In this document: positions 43,936 through 53,482 of the stretch, one piece after another
How the letters are laid out: each line of letters opens with the position of its first letter
How positions within the stretch are numbered: the first letter of the stretch is position 1
Origin: Desulfobulbus sp. Tol-SR
GTDB lineage: Bacteria; Desulfobacterota; Desulfobulbia; Desulfobulbales; Desulfocapsaceae
DNA length: 64,000 bases
Reading direction: 5' to 3'
NCBI GenBank assembly: GCA_000769715.1
Contig: JROS01000006.1
Span: forward strand, 1 to 64,000
The notes under the pieces: generated by a model
The model's input: the letters and a program-made list of their open reading frames with translations, nothing else
Told to the model about the DNA's origin: nothing
Databases searched by the model: none
Position numbers and translations under genes: made by a program

Positions 43936-45706
43936 ATGTGGTTGATCGAGCGCACCAGACTGAATATCCCCGTCAAAATCCTCCTCGCCATCCTGGCCAT
44001 CGAGGTCGTCCTGCTGATGGTGATGGGGATTTTTTACAGTTCGCGGTTCAACCGGGAAATCGACAGTCGCATCGCCGACAAGCTGGCCCTTCCCGGTGTG
44101 TTGATGAATCAGCGGGCCATGCCCTATGACAAGGTCAAGGACCTGCGTGCGCTCAGCGACCTGGTTCAGGAAAAGGTGGTCGATGCCTTTATTTTCGGCC
44201 GGGAAGGGAAAATTTTCTTTAATTTTCAACCGTCCAGGGAGGGCAGGATATACACCGATTTTCTCCTGGAGGAGGAAAAGGGCGTTTTCGTCCTGGATAT
44301 GGATCAGGCCCGGCAATATGCCTTCGTCGACGGGAGCGGGGCGCACTACCATATCGAACGTGACCCCCCTGACGGCCAAAGGCACCCTGCCGGGAGGGCT
44401 CTACGTCAGGATCTCGGCCGATGCGATCAAAGACCGGAAGATGGGCACTATCCTGTTTTTCAGTCTGGGGGCCGCCCTGGCGATCATCCTGACCACGCTG
44501 ATCTCGGCGTTTCTCGTCCACCGGATGGTCGTCCCGCGCATCATCGAGGCCTCGGCGATTCTGAAAAGATATGCCGCCGGCGATTTTACCGCCCGGATCG
44601 TCAATCCCGGCGTGCCCGACCAGTTGGGCGAGTTGATGCGGCAGGTCAATGCTCTGCTCAAAGAGATCGAGGACTCAACCTGCAAACTGCAGGCCCTCAA
44701 TCTGGCGGCCGAACAATTCTCCCGGGCCGATGACAGGGCAGAGGTCTTTCGTATCGCCGCCGACAAGATCGAGGAAAACCTGCCGGTCCGCCGGAAACCG
44801 GATGAACATGAAGCCGGTTTCCTGCTCACACTGCCGGTCAAACGGTGGAACAGCGCCGCCGACGGGCCTTCCCTCCAGTTTGTCGCCCAGACGGACGGCC
44901 GGCAGCTGTCGCCGGGAGAGGCCGGTTTCGTCCAGGCCCTGTCCGGCCTGATGGAAAGCGCCCTCGAACGCATCGCGGCCTTCCAGAGAATCAGCGAGGC
45001 GGAGGAAAAATACCGGGAGCTCTTCGTCTCGGCCCTGGAAGGGATCTATCGCGCCCGCCTGGACGGCACCCTGCTTGAGATCAACCCGGCGCTGGCGGCA
45101 ATGATGGGATACGATTCCGTCGCCGACCTGCTCACCCTGGCCAAGGGCAGTGCGCGGATCAAACAGAATGTCGCGCTCCATTCCCTGGTCGAGGAGTACG
45201 TGGGATCGGCGGAATTTCAGGCGATGATGCGGCTGCATCCGGAAGTGAAGGTGACGGTGGTGGATGCATCGGACAACGTCCGGATCAACTGCTCACCGGT
45301 CCATATCCAGAAAGTGATCATGAATCTGGTGATGAACGCGGTCGAAGCCGTTGCTCCCGGTGGTGGATCCGTCGTCGTCAGGACCTCACGCCAGGAGCCG
45401 GGTGGGGTCGATGACCTGGCCGATGGCGGCCAGGCGGTGCTCGAGGTGGGCGACGACGGTCCCGGCATCCCCGAAGAATACCGGGCGCATATCTTCGAGC
45501 CCTTCTACACCCGCAAGGTGATGGGAAAGAAAGGGACGGGGCTCGGCCTGACCGTCGTCTGGAACGTCAGCGGTTTCTCGGAGAGCGCCGACGTCAAGGC
45601 GGCGATGCAGCTTGGGGTCGGCGGTTTTGTCAAGAAACCGTACACGATGAGCCAGTTCGTCCGGGCGATCAAGACCGAGATGGGGCGGCCGCCGGCATCG
45701 GCGTGA
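43936..45706 (+). pseudogene. Degraded membrane hybrid histidine kinase
   Basis: The N-terminus (MWLIERTRLNIPVKILLAIL) with a membrane segment and periplasmic domain is read in one frame to about 44360, where a run of six C replaces the expected five; a later frame continues (GGLYVRISADAIKDRKMG) through a second membrane segment, HAMP, and a PAS start. Then the PAS joins directly to DLLTLAKG and VMNLVMNAVEA; the helix with the phosphoacceptor His is missing. After GTGLGLTVVWN the ATPase end and most of the receiver are missing and only SGFSESADVKAAMQLGVGGF remains. So neither His nor Asp survives. Likely a nonfunctional remnant paired with the damaged binding protein. Confidence 0.8.
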
Positions 45707-45719
45707 TCAGCGGCCGCCG

Positions 45720-47054
45720 CTAACCGTCCTTTTTTTCCTGTTCTTCCTGCTGCTGTCTCAGGCCCGCCCACCAGTCGAGACGTTTTTTGATCTCCTTTTC
45801 GAAACCGAAGGTCGAAGGCCGGTAATAGGTCTTCTCCTCCATCTGCTCCGGAAAACAGCGCTGATAGCTGTAGCGGTTGGTGAAGTCATGCGAGTAACGG
45901 TAGCCCCGGCCGTACCCCAGATCCTTCATCAGTGCGGTGGGGGCGTTGCGGATATGCAGCGGCACCTTGAGATGGCTGGTGGCGATGGCGTCGGCCTTGG
46001 CCGAGTTGTAGGCCACCTCGGTGGCATTGCTCTTCGGGGCCGTCGCCAGGTAGACGATGAGCTGGGTCAGGGCGGTGCTGGCCTCCGGCATGCCGAGAAA
46101 GTGCACCGTGTCCTTGACCGCGATCGCCTGCACCAGGGCCTGCGGGTCGGCCAGTCCCACGTCCTCGGTGGCCAGTCGCACCATGCGCCGGGTGATGTAC
46201 ATCGGGTCCTCGCCGGCCTCGAGCATCCGCGCCAACCAATACAGGGCCGCCTGGGGGTCGCTGCCCCGGATCGACTTGTGCAGGGCCGAGATCAGGTTGT
46301 AGTGCTCTTCGCCCCCCTTGTCGTAAAACAGCGAGCGGTGCGACAGGGCCTTCTCGACGGCCTCGGCGTCGATGCGGTCGCCGCGGTCGGCGTTGCGGCA
46401 GACCATCTCCAGGTGGTTGAGGGCCCGGCGGCCATCGCCGCCGGCCTTCTCCGCCAGCAGGGCGAGGGCTGCGTCGTCGAGGTGGAGATCGCGGCCGACG
46501 AGGGTGAGGGCTCGCCCGAGGATGTTTCTGATTTCCCCATCGCCGAGCGGTTCGAGGACGAAGACATGGCAGCGGGAGAGCAGGGCGGGGATGACCTCGA
46601 AGGACGGGTTCTCGGTGGTGGCGCCGATGAGGATGATCGCCCCAGATTCGACGTAGGGGAGGAAGGCGTCCTGCTGCGATTTGTTGAAGCGGTGGATCTC
46701 GTCGATGAAGACGATGGTCCGCCGGCCCTCGGCCAGGAGGAGCCGGCGCGCCTTCTCCATCAGTTCCTTGACCTCGGTGATTTTGGCCAGTACGGCGCTG
46801 AACGGGACGAAGGCGTGCCCTGTCTTGCGTTCGATGATCCGGGCCAGCGTCGTCTTGCCGGTGCCGGGCGGCCCCCAGAGGATACAGGAACTGTAGCTGT
46901 CCTGCTCGATCATCCGTCGGAGCAGCGAGTCCGGCCGCAGCAGCCTGTCCTGGCCGAAGAGGTCGGCCAGTTCGCGGGGGCGGGCCCTCTCGGCCAGGGG
47001 GATGTCCCGGGCTGTGTTGTCGTCGTCGCCGGTCATCGGCAGCTGTCTGGGCAT
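45720..47054 (-). CDS. rarA: Replication-associated recombination protein RarA (MgsA)
   Basis: 444 residues from the ATG at 47054 (47036 is possible). AAA+ motifs ILWGPPGTGKTTLARII and IVFIDEIHRFNKSQQD, sensor ATTENPSFEV, and the RarA C-terminal region with YNLISALHKSIRGSD, ARMLEAGEDPMYITRRM and PLHIRNAPTALMKDLGYG are intact. RarA acts at stalled replication forks. The C-terminal end is glutamine/lysine-rich. The neighbour upstream is a DUF1499 gene in the same direction, 32 bp away. Key residues complete. Confidence 0.94.
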   Translation of the reverse strand: MPRQLPMTGDDDNTARDIPLAERARPRELADLFGQDRLLRPDSLLRRMIEQDSYSSCILWGPPGTGKTTLARIIERKTGHAFVPFSAVLAKITEVKELMEKARRLLLAEGRRTIVFIDEIHRFNKSQQDAFLPYVESGAIILIGATTENPSFEVIPALLSRCHVFVLEPLGDGEIRNILGRALTLVGRDLHLDDAALALLAEKAGGDGRRALNHLEMVCRNADRGDRIDAEAVEKALSHRSLFYDKGGEEHYNLISALHKSIRGSDPQAALYWLARMLEAGEDPMYITRRMVRLATEDVGLADPQALVQAIAVKDTVHFLGMPEASTALTQLIVYLATAPKSNATEVAYNSAKADAIATSHLKVPLHIRNAPTALMKDLGYGRGYRYSHDFTNRYSYQRCFPEQMEEKTYYRPSTFGFEKEIKKRLDWWAGLRQQQEEQEKKDG

Positions 47055-47085
47055 GGTTTTGTCCGTATCCGGGAGCGGGAAATCG

Positions 47086-47553
47086 TCATTGTCGGGGCGG
47101 GCGGCGGTACAGCGCCGCGAGGGCTGCGTAGCGGCGGCGATTGACCCCCAGGTCGGAGTATCCGAGGCGCGACGCGGAGCGGAAATGGACGACGTGGCTG
47201 GTATCGTCCAACAGGAATTCGACATCGTCGCGAAAGCCGAACGTGGCGCTGCTGAACACGCAGTGGATATATGCCGGCGTATCGGTGACGATCTTCACCT
47301 TGCCCGGATAGCCGGTGATTGCCTGCCGCAGAGCCTGGTGGGTCTCCTGCCGGTCACCGGTGAACGCGAGCGGCGCCACGTGGCGTTGTTCATCCTCGGT
47401 CTGGCTTGAGACCGCATTGGGTGTGGGGGGCAGAGGCGACAGCCGTCCCTGGCGCAGGCCGACGGCATCAGGCGTCCGGCCGTTTTTGAGGATGGCGAGG
47501 GCCACAACGATTGCGAGGATCAGAACTATGAGGAAAATGGTCTTGTCTGTCAT
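47086..47553 (-). CDS. DUF1499 membrane-anchored protein
   Basis: 155 residues from the ATG at 47553. One N-terminal membrane segment (TIFLIVLILAIVVALAIL) then a soluble domain typical of DUF1499: RLSPLPPTPNAVSSQ, PAYIHCVFSSATFGFRDDVE, and HFRSASRLGYSDLGVNRRR. The function of this family is unknown. The start chosen places the membrane segment at the N-terminus. It is located between rarA and a lone receiver gene, in the same direction. Confidence 0.85.
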   Translation of the reverse strand: MTDKTIFLIVLILAIVVALAILKNGRTPDAVGLRQGRLSPLPPTPNAVSSQTEDEQRHVAPLAFTGDRQETHQALRQAITGYPGKVKIVTDTPAYIHCVFSSATFGFRDDVEFLLDDTSHVVHFRSASRLGYSDLGVNRRRYAALAALYRRPPRQ

Positions 47554-47633
47554 CGGTGTCGCATTCCTTGGGCGGTGATGATCGGTTGACGGGGCATCGT
47601 GTCGGTTGGCCGGCGGGGCTTCGGGTGCCGATG

Positions 47634-48107
47634 TCAACTCTTGAGGATAGCGGAAATCATTTCTGAACGCCTTTCAGGGGAGAGATACGGCGTCATCCGT
47701 ACCTCGAGGACCTTTTTCTGGCGCTCCATCCGGCGGTCCATCGCACTATCGATCTGGGCGATGAGATCCTCGATTTCACAAGGTTTCTTCAGGTAATTGA
47801 AGGCCCCGTGCCTGATCGCTTCGACCGCCGTGCCGACAGTGGCCTGGCCGGTCAGCATGATCACCTCGACCAGCGGTTGGCGTTCCCCGATGGCGTTGAG
47901 GATGTCAATCCCGTTCATGCCGGGCATCGCCACATCGAGTATGACGACATCGATGGCATGTTCCTCCAGCCGCCGCAGGGCGGTCGCTCCCTCGGTCGCC
48001 GTGGTTATCGGGAACCCCCGTTTATGCAGGCGCTGGGCCATGATTTCGGTGAATTCTATTTCATCGTCGACAAGAAGAAGGGATGTGGCGGAGGAAGACC
48101 GTGTCAT
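47634..48107 (-). CDS. Single-domain response regulator
   Basis: 157 residues from the ATG at 48107. Receiver domain LLLVDDEIEF, phosphoacceptor aspartate in VVILDVAMPGMNGID, MLTGQATV and YLKKP. Only a short helical tail follows (ALL LEVRMTPYLSPERRS), with no output domain, so it acts by protein-protein contact or as a phosphate sink. No kinase gene is next to it, but the kinase at 43936 is broken, so it may be an orphan. A long upstream reading extension lacks a ribosome site. Confidence 0.83.
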   Translation of the reverse strand: MTRSSSATSLLLVDDEIEFTEIMAQRLHKRGFPITTATEGATALRRLEEHAIDVVILDVAMPGMNGIDILNAIGERQPLVEVIMLTGQATVGTAVEAIRHGAFNYLKKPCEIEDLIAQIDSAMDRRMERQKKVLEVRMTPYLSPERRSEMISAILKS

Positions 48108-48301
48108 GGCGAATTGAGAGGGGAAGAGTTCGAAGGGCCGGTTTGCCGTCTTTGCATGTACAGTATTGATTCCTGATCGGCGGTGCAAGGAGGAAGTGGA
48201 CGGCCGCAGACAAATTTGGCTCCCGGCCGCTCGAGGTGAAGTCGACATCCGCCGGCCCCCGGCCGGTGGCCGGCCGCATGAATGAACAGTGGATCAACCC
48301 G

Positions 48302-48331
48302 TTGATTTTATCGATTGATCGAATATATAAT
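48302..48331 (+). promoter_or_regulatory. Promoter-like element before the metallopeptidase gene
   Basis: TTGATT (48302-48307), 18-bp spacer, TATAAT (48326-48331). It lies 255 bp before the metallopeptidase start. 48108-48585 otherwise shows no gene; open frames there lack ribosome sites. Confidence 0.5.
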
Positions 48332-48585
48332 GAAAGTCCAGATAAATACACGGAATTGTCGCGGCGACCGGAGAGATCCCGAAAGATATATCCGGCTCCT
48401 GCGGCAAGGTTCATGGCATGGGCAATCCCCGGAAGGGGGCCAGGGGCGGAGATCAATGGCCTGCCTGGCTGCGGCCAACGCCGATCGGGCGGTCCAAGGT
48501 CGGGATCGCCGGCAGTGGTGTCGAACCGCCGGTTCGTATCGGCAACGGCTATCGTTCAAGTCACAACACAGGAGGAGGGGAAACC

Positions 48586-49443
48586 ATGCGCTGGCAGACA
48601 GGACGGAGGAGCGGCAATATCGAGGACCAGCGGGGGAGTCGGGTCCCGAGGGGATTCAAGGGCGGCGGCATCGGCATCCTGCTGCTGGCCCTGGTCGCCA
48701 TGTATTTCGGCATCGATCCGGCCCTGATCCTCAACATCGGTGAAACCGTGCAGCAATCGTCCCCCGACTCGTCGGCCCCCTACCAGCCGAGCGCCGAAGA
48801 GCAGGAACTGGCCGAATTCGTGGCGGTGGTGCTGGCCGATACCGAAGACACCTGGAACGAGGTCTTTGCCTCGGCCGGCAGGACCTACAGCGAACCGAAG
48901 CTGGTGCTGTTCTCCGGGGCGGTGCAATCGGCCTGCGGTTTCGCCCAGGCGGCGATGGGGCCGTTCTACTGCCCGGCCGACCGCAAGGTCTATATCGACC
49001 TGGCCTTCTATCACGACCTCAAGGCCGATCTCGATTCTCCGGGCGATTTCGCCCAGGCCTATGTCATCGCCCATGAGGTCGGCCATCATGTCCAGAACCT
49101 GCTCGGGATCAGCGATAAGGTTGCGGCGCAGCGCGGCCGGGTGGCCGAGGTCGAATACAACCGGCTGTCGGTCAGGCTCGAACTGCAGGCCGACTGCCTG
49201 TCCGGGATATGGGCCAGCCATGCCGACCGGGTGCGGCAGGTGGTCGAACCGGGCGATATCGAAGAGGCCTTGAACGCCGCCTCGAATATCGGCGACGACC
49301 GGCTGCAGCGCCGCTCGCAGGGCCAGATCACCCCTGATTCCTTCACCCACGGCAGTTCGGCGCAGCGGGTGAGCTGGTTCCGGCGCGGCTTCCAGGCCGG
49401 CGAGATCGGCAGTTGCGATACCTTCCAGGCGAAAACGTTGTAA
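48586..49443 (+). CDS. YpfJ-type neutral zinc metallopeptidase
   Basis: 285 residues from the ATG at 48586, with AGGAGGAGG in front. One membrane anchor (GIGILLLALVAMYFGI, about 27-45) holds a periplasmic zinc peptidase with HEVGHH in AYVIAHEVGHHVQNLLG and the downstream ELQADCLSGIWA. Two cysteines (in SACGF and YCPAD) may bridge. This is the KPN_02809/YpfJ family of unknown substrates. Size and motifs normal. Confidence 0.92.
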   Translation: MRWQTGRRSGNIEDQRGSRVPRGFKGGGIGILLLALVAMYFGIDPALILNIGETVQQSSPDSSAPYQPSAEEQELAEFVAVVLADTEDTWNEVFASAGRTYSEPKLVLFSGAVQSACGFAQAAMGPFYCPADRKVYIDLAFYHDLKADLDSPGDFAQAYVIAHEVGHHVQNLLGISDKVAAQRGRVAEVEYNRLSVRLELQADCLSGIWASHADRVRQVVEPGDIEEALNAASNIGDDRLQRRSQGQITPDSFTHGSSAQRVSWFRRGFQAGEIGSCDTFQAKTL

Positions 49444-49480
49444 CGGGGCAGGAACAAATCGGCAGGGAGTCTGGTGAGAG

Positions 49481-49557
49481 TGGCGCACCCGGAGGGATTC
49501 GAACCCCCGACTCCCAGGTTCGAAGCCTGGTGCTCTATCCAGCTGAGCTACGGGTGC
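49481..49557 (-). tRNA. tRNA-Arg (anticodon UCG)
   Basis: Read leftward from 49557: acceptor GCACCCG pairs with CGGGTGC, D-arm AGCTCAGCTGGATAGAGC, anticodon stem CCAGG/CCTGG around CTTCGAA (anticodon UCG, reads CGA), variable loop, T-arm GGGGGTTCGAATCCCTC, discriminator G and encoded CCA (49483-49481). All arms are intact. It sits between the metallopeptidase gene and the CLC gene. Confidence 0.96.
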
Positions 49558-49677
49558 GTGCGTGAGAGCTTTCCGATACCATTTCCGCCGGCGAAGGTCA
49601 AGCCCTTGTGCTGGAACCGGGGCCGAAAAAACGGCGGTCCCGGGCTCCCCGCCGCGTCCTTGTTCCCGGTAACGCCG

Positions 49678-51453
49678 CTAACGGCCGCCAAGCCCCTGCG
49701 ATCCGACCTTGGCGTTGATCCCCCGCCGCAGCACCTCCCGATTGTAGAGATCGAGGGCGTCGCGGCGCTTGAGCATCCCCACCACCCACCGCTCCTCGAG
49801 GCTTTCCACCACCGGGATCTCCTCGATGCCCTTGATATCGAAGAGCTGCATCGCGGCGAAGAGGGAATCGTCCGGGGTCAGCATGATAATGTTGCGGTTG
49901 CAGATTCCCCCCACCTTGTAGGCGATCCGTTCCTTCTCCTCGCGATGGAGGATATTCTTCACATCCTGGAGCGAGACGATCCCGGTCATCTTGCCCGAGG
50001 TGTCGATGACCGGGAAATAAAAGCCCTTGCCCATGCTGAAGATCTGCAGCAGTTCCTTGATGTTGGCATCCTCGCTGATATAGTAGACCTCATCGCTGAC
50101 GGCGGCCCCGACCTTCAGCGATTTCAGGATCACCGTCTCGCGCCCCTCGTGGATATTGATCCCTTCCCGGCTGAAATCGACGGTGTCGATCGAATCCTCG
50201 CAGAATTTGCTGGCCACCACGGTGCCGATGATCGAGGTGATCATGATCGGGATGATGATCTGGTAGTTGCCGGTCAGCTCGAACAGCAGGAAGATGGCGG
50301 TCATCGGGGCGTGGGTCGCCGCGGCGAGAAAGGCGCCGATGCCGACGGTGGCGTAGGCCCCGGACCCGGCGGTCAGATCGGGCATGAGTCGGTGGGTGAC
50401 GGACCCGAACGCCCCGCCGAGGACGGCGCCGATGAACAGCGACGGGGCGAACACCCCGCCGGCCCCGCCGGACCCGAGGGTGATCGAGGTGGCGACGATC
50501 TTGAGCAGGACCAGGGCGAGCATGACCCAGGCGATGCCCTGGCCATGGAGGACATCTTCCATATACTCGTAGCCGTCGCCCATCACCTGCGGGAAAAAGA
50601 TGCCGATGCCGCCGATCAGCAGGGCCCCGGTCAGCGGCTTGAGCTGGGGGTGGAGAGCGATTGCCCGGTAGCGGTCCCGGACCGCGTAAAAGACCCGGAT
50701 GAAGAGAACGGCGGCCAGGCCGATGAAGATCGCCATCAGGCAGTAAAGGGGGATCTCGACGAGGTAATTGACCACCGAATACTGGGGGATGGTGAAGACG
50801 CTCATCTCGCCGTACCAGCCGCGGGTGACGACGGTGGCCATCGCCGAGGCGATGACCAGGGCGGCGAAGGAGGAGATCTCGTAGGTGCCGAGGAGGACGA
50901 TCTCGGCGGCGAAGAAGATGCCGGCGATCGGGGCGTTGAACATCCCGGCGATGCCGCCCGCGGCCCCGGCGGCGATGAAGACCTTCAACCGGTTGCCGGA
51001 TACCCGGAAGAATTGACCGGCCTGGGACCCCATCGCCCCGCCGATCTGGGCGATCGGGCCCTCCACCCCGGCCGAATTGCCGGTGCCGATGGTCAGCGCG
51101 GTGGCGATGATCTTGAGGGCAATGGTCCGCGCCCGGATGATGCCGTTCTCGAGATTGACCTTGCGGAGGAAGGCCGGCAGACCGTAGCCGTTGACCTCCC
51201 CCGGAAACAGCAGCGACAGCGGGATCAGCAGCACCATGCCGGCCAGCGGCAGCAGCGGCAGCAGCAGCAGGTGCCAGCCGCCCCGGTCGATGCCGAGCAG
51301 GCTGGCGCCACCGTCGAAGACCAGGGCATGGACCGCGTCGACCAGGCTGCGGAAGACGATGGTCATCAGGCCGGCGCCCAGACCGATGCAGGTGGCGATA
51401 AGTATCATCCGGGTGTTTTCACCCGGCAGAAACTGGCGGAGGGTCTTTCTCAT
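49678..51453 (-). CDS. CLC-type chloride channel/antiporter with CBS domains
   Basis: 591 residues from the ATG that overlaps the dgt stop (ATGA). CLC filter motifs are seen as NGYGLP, GVEGP (with the gating glutamate) and GVFAPS, spread over about 11 hydrophobic segments to about residue 430. The C-terminal two CBS domains (about 465-575) have MTGIVSLQDV and VVGMLKRRDALDLY, possible nucleotide-binding regulatory modules. It moves chloride (or fluoride or nitrate) across the inner membrane. Coupling to dgt is probably only transcriptional. Confidence 0.9.
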   Translation of the reverse strand: MRKTLRQFLPGENTRMILIATCIGLGAGLMTIVFRSLVDAVHALVFDGGASLLGIDRGGWHLLLLPLLPLAGMVLLIPLSLLFPGEVNGYGLPAFLRKVNLENGIIRARTIALKIIATALTIGTGNSAGVEGPIAQIGGAMGSQAGQFFRVSGNRLKVFIAAGAAGGIAGMFNAPIAGIFFAAEIVLLGTYEISSFAALVIASAMATVVTRGWYGEMSVFTIPQYSVVNYLVEIPLYCLMAIFIGLAAVLFIRVFYAVRDRYRAIALHPQLKPLTGALLIGGIGIFFPQVMGDGYEYMEDVLHGQGIAWVMLALVLLKIVATSITLGSGGAGGVFAPSLFIGAVLGGAFGSVTHRLMPDLTAGSGAYATVGIGAFLAAATHAPMTAIFLLFELTGNYQIIIPIMITSIIGTVVASKFCEDSIDTVDFSREGINIHEGRETVILKSLKVGAAVSDEVYYISEDANIKELLQIFSMGKGFYFPVIDTSGKMTGIVSLQDVKNILHREEKERIAYKVGGICNRNIIMLTPDDSLFAAMQLFDIKGIEEIPVVESLEERWVVGMLKRRDALDLYNREVLRRGINAKVGSQGLGGR

Positions 51454-52643
51454 CGTTTCTCGGGGATGGCGCAGCCGATTGCCGCTGCCTGGCTGAGGAA
51501 GAAATCGTCGGTCATGCCGGCGATGTAGTCGCGGACCATGGCCGCCGGCGGCTGGCTGTCGAGGTAGCTGCGGTTCATGTCGGTCATCAGGTCGACCTGG
51601 CCGGGCGGACGGCGGCCTGATTCCAGCCCATCGAGATAGGTGGTGAAGAGGGCGGCGTAGCATTCACCGATGAGCGGCAGATCCTTCCGCGTCTGCGGCG
51701 CCAGGTAGATCCGCTCGTAATTGAAGGCCTTGAGCTCATGCAGGGCGTGGGCGATCTCGGCGCTGAAGCCGACGGCGGGGGTGATGTCCGTGGCCGTGTC
51801 ACCGGCGGCCGGCACGGTGCTGGCGGTGATCAGGTCGGTGGTGAGGGTGTAGACGATGGTGCCGTTGGAGTCGCCGAGACTTCTTCGGCAGGACTCGGGG
51901 ATGTCGTTTCGCCGAATCAGACCGAGGATGATGGCGTCTTCGATGTCCCGGCCGATATAGGCGATGGTGTCGGCCAGGCGGACGACGCAGCCCTCGAGCG
52001 TGGCCGGCACCAGTTTCAGCCCGGGCTCCTCTTCCTTGGCCTGCAGGCGCCGGTCGAATTCGGCAAAGGAGGCAAGCGGCGTCGGGCTCAGGCGGCCGCT
52101 GTCGATCTCGCCGTCGTGGCTGAGGATGCCGTCCAGGGTCTGGAGGCTCAGATTCCACCCCCGGCCCTTGCGTTCCAGACGGTCGAGGAAACGGACCGAC
52201 TGGATATTGTGCTGAAAGGGGGGGAGGCCGTGCTCCCGGCAGAGGCGGGAGAGATAGACCTCGCCGCCGTGGCCGAAGGGGGGATGGCCGATATCGTGGC
52301 CGAGGGCGATGGCCTCGATCAGGTCCTCGTTGAGGCCGAGAAAACGGCCGATGGTGCGGGCGATCCTGGCCACCAACTGCACATGGAGGACCCGGTGGGT
52401 GATATGGTCGTTGGCGACCAGGCAGAAAACCTGGGTCTTGTCGATATAGCGGGTGTAGGCCCGGGAGTGGAGAATGCGGTCGGCGTCGAGGGCGAACTGC
52501 TGGCGATAGCCCGGCCGTTCATCGTCCCTGCGTCTGACTGCCTGCCGGCTCGGGGCCGCGGCCGGTGACAGCCGGCGCTCCTCGTCGGAATCGAGGGCGT
52601 GCAGGCGGGAAAAAAGGGCGGTGGGATTGCTGTTGTCTGGCAT
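51450..52643 (-). CDS. dgt: dGTPase-like HD hydrolase
   Basis: 397 residues from the ATG at 52643. HD-domain ligands lie in HRVLHVQLVARI, ALGHDIGHPPFGHGGE and DTIAYIGRDIED. The sequence RAYTRYIDKTQVF near the N-terminus is shared with Dgt. Probably hydrolyses dNTPs to nucleosides and triphosphate. Overlaps the CLC gene by 4 bp. Family assignment is good; nucleotide specificity is not shown. Confidence 0.91.
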   Translation of the reverse strand: MPDNSNPTALFSRLHALDSDEERRLSPAAAPSRQAVRRRDDERPGYRQQFALDADRILHSRAYTRYIDKTQVFCLVANDHITHRVLHVQLVARIARTIGRFLGLNEDLIEAIALGHDIGHPPFGHGGEVYLSRLCREHGLPPFQHNIQSVRFLDRLERKGRGWNLSLQTLDGILSHDGEIDSGRLSPTPLASFAEFDRRLQAKEEEPGLKLVPATLEGCVVRLADTIAYIGRDIEDAIILGLIRRNDIPESCRRSLGDSNGTIVYTLTTDLITASTVPAAGDTATDITPAVGFSAEIAHALHELKAFNYERIYLAPQTRKDLPLIGECYAALFTTYLDGLESGRRPPGQVDLMTDMNRSYLDSQPPAAMVRDYIAGMTDDFFLSQAAAIGCAIPEKR

Positions 52644-52800
52644 GCGGCTGGTCAGGTCAAAGGAAAAATGACGCGGGCTTCCGGAAAGGCTCGATAGTAT
52701 ACCTGGATTGGCGGAAAATGCACGCTGTTCCAACCGGTTCCGATGCGCCGAGGGCGATCGCCGGTTGGCGATGGCGAGACCGGGAGCCGGTCCCTGTGGC

Positions 52801-53319
52801 TCAGATCTTTACGTCGTCATGGCCTTTGGCCTGCTCGAGGCAGCCGGAAAGGCACTCCTCGCAACTGATACGCGTCCGGCCCTCGGCGCAGAAGCTGGCG
52901 AATCCCTTGATCAGATCCTCGCCGCCGCGCGGGCAGCACTGCATGAACTGGGTAAAGCTGATCATCCGGGCGATAACCTCGGGCGGCGCGGCGTGTTCGA
53001 TCCGGCAGGCAGCTTCTTCGGCGGTCGGGCGGTCGATGGCCAGGACCTCGATGAAGAACTGCTTCAGGGTGTTGTGGCGGAAGATGACATCCTTGGCGAC
53101 CTTCCGCCCTTTGGTTGTCATCGTGATCGCCTCGTAAGGGGCGTAGTTGATCAGGCCTTTGCGGGCCAGAGCCCTGAGGGCCTCGGTGACCGAGGCCCGG
53201 CTGACATCGAGCCGGCTGGCGATCTCCTTGCTTCTGGCCACATGCTTTTCGTTGACTATATGAAGGATGGCCTCGATATAGTCTTCCAGGCTGGCGCTGA
53301 GATCTTTTTTCTTTTTCAT
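52801..53319 (-). CDS. DtxR/MntR-family metal-dependent regulator
   Basis: 172 residues from the ATG at 53319. The winged helix (LEDYIEAILHIV ... ARSKEIASRLDVSRASVTEALRALARKGLI) and the following dimerisation helices with HNTLKQFFIEVL are clear; metal ligands include the Cys/Glu/His of EEAACRIEHAAP. A C-terminal cysteine-rich tail (CCPRGGEDL ... FC ... SCEECLSGC) holds six cysteines. A role in iron or manganese homeostasis is expected. Stands alone, divergent from recN. Confidence 0.87.
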   Translation of the reverse strand: MKKKKDLSASLEDYIEAILHIVNEKHVARSKEIASRLDVSRASVTEALRALARKGLINYAPYEAITMTTKGRKVAKDVIFRHNTLKQFFIEVLAIDRPTAEEAACRIEHAAPPEVIARMISFTQFMQCCPRGGEDLIKGFASFCAEGRTRISCEECLSGCLEQAKGHDDVKI

Positions 53320-53482
53320 GCGAGTCGATTTCGGGGCGCGGAGGATCGGGCAGTGATCTGAAATCGGCGGGAAAACCGGTTGCCAAGTCTCCAAAGCCCT
53401 GTTATACGACCGTAACCTACTGTCCTTTTGCCATATCGTCAAGCGGCGATGAACATGAAGCACGTGTACCGGCAGAAAACCG

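Noticed and set aside
48236-48727. Rightward open frame overlapping the metallopeptidase start
   Set aside because: No ribosome site; the in-frame metallopeptidase start at 48586 has a strong one and the catalytic motif.
49474-51528. 684-codon rightward open frame over the CLC gene and tRNA-Arg
   Set aside because: It runs across a tRNA and is an antisense shadow of the CLC gene.
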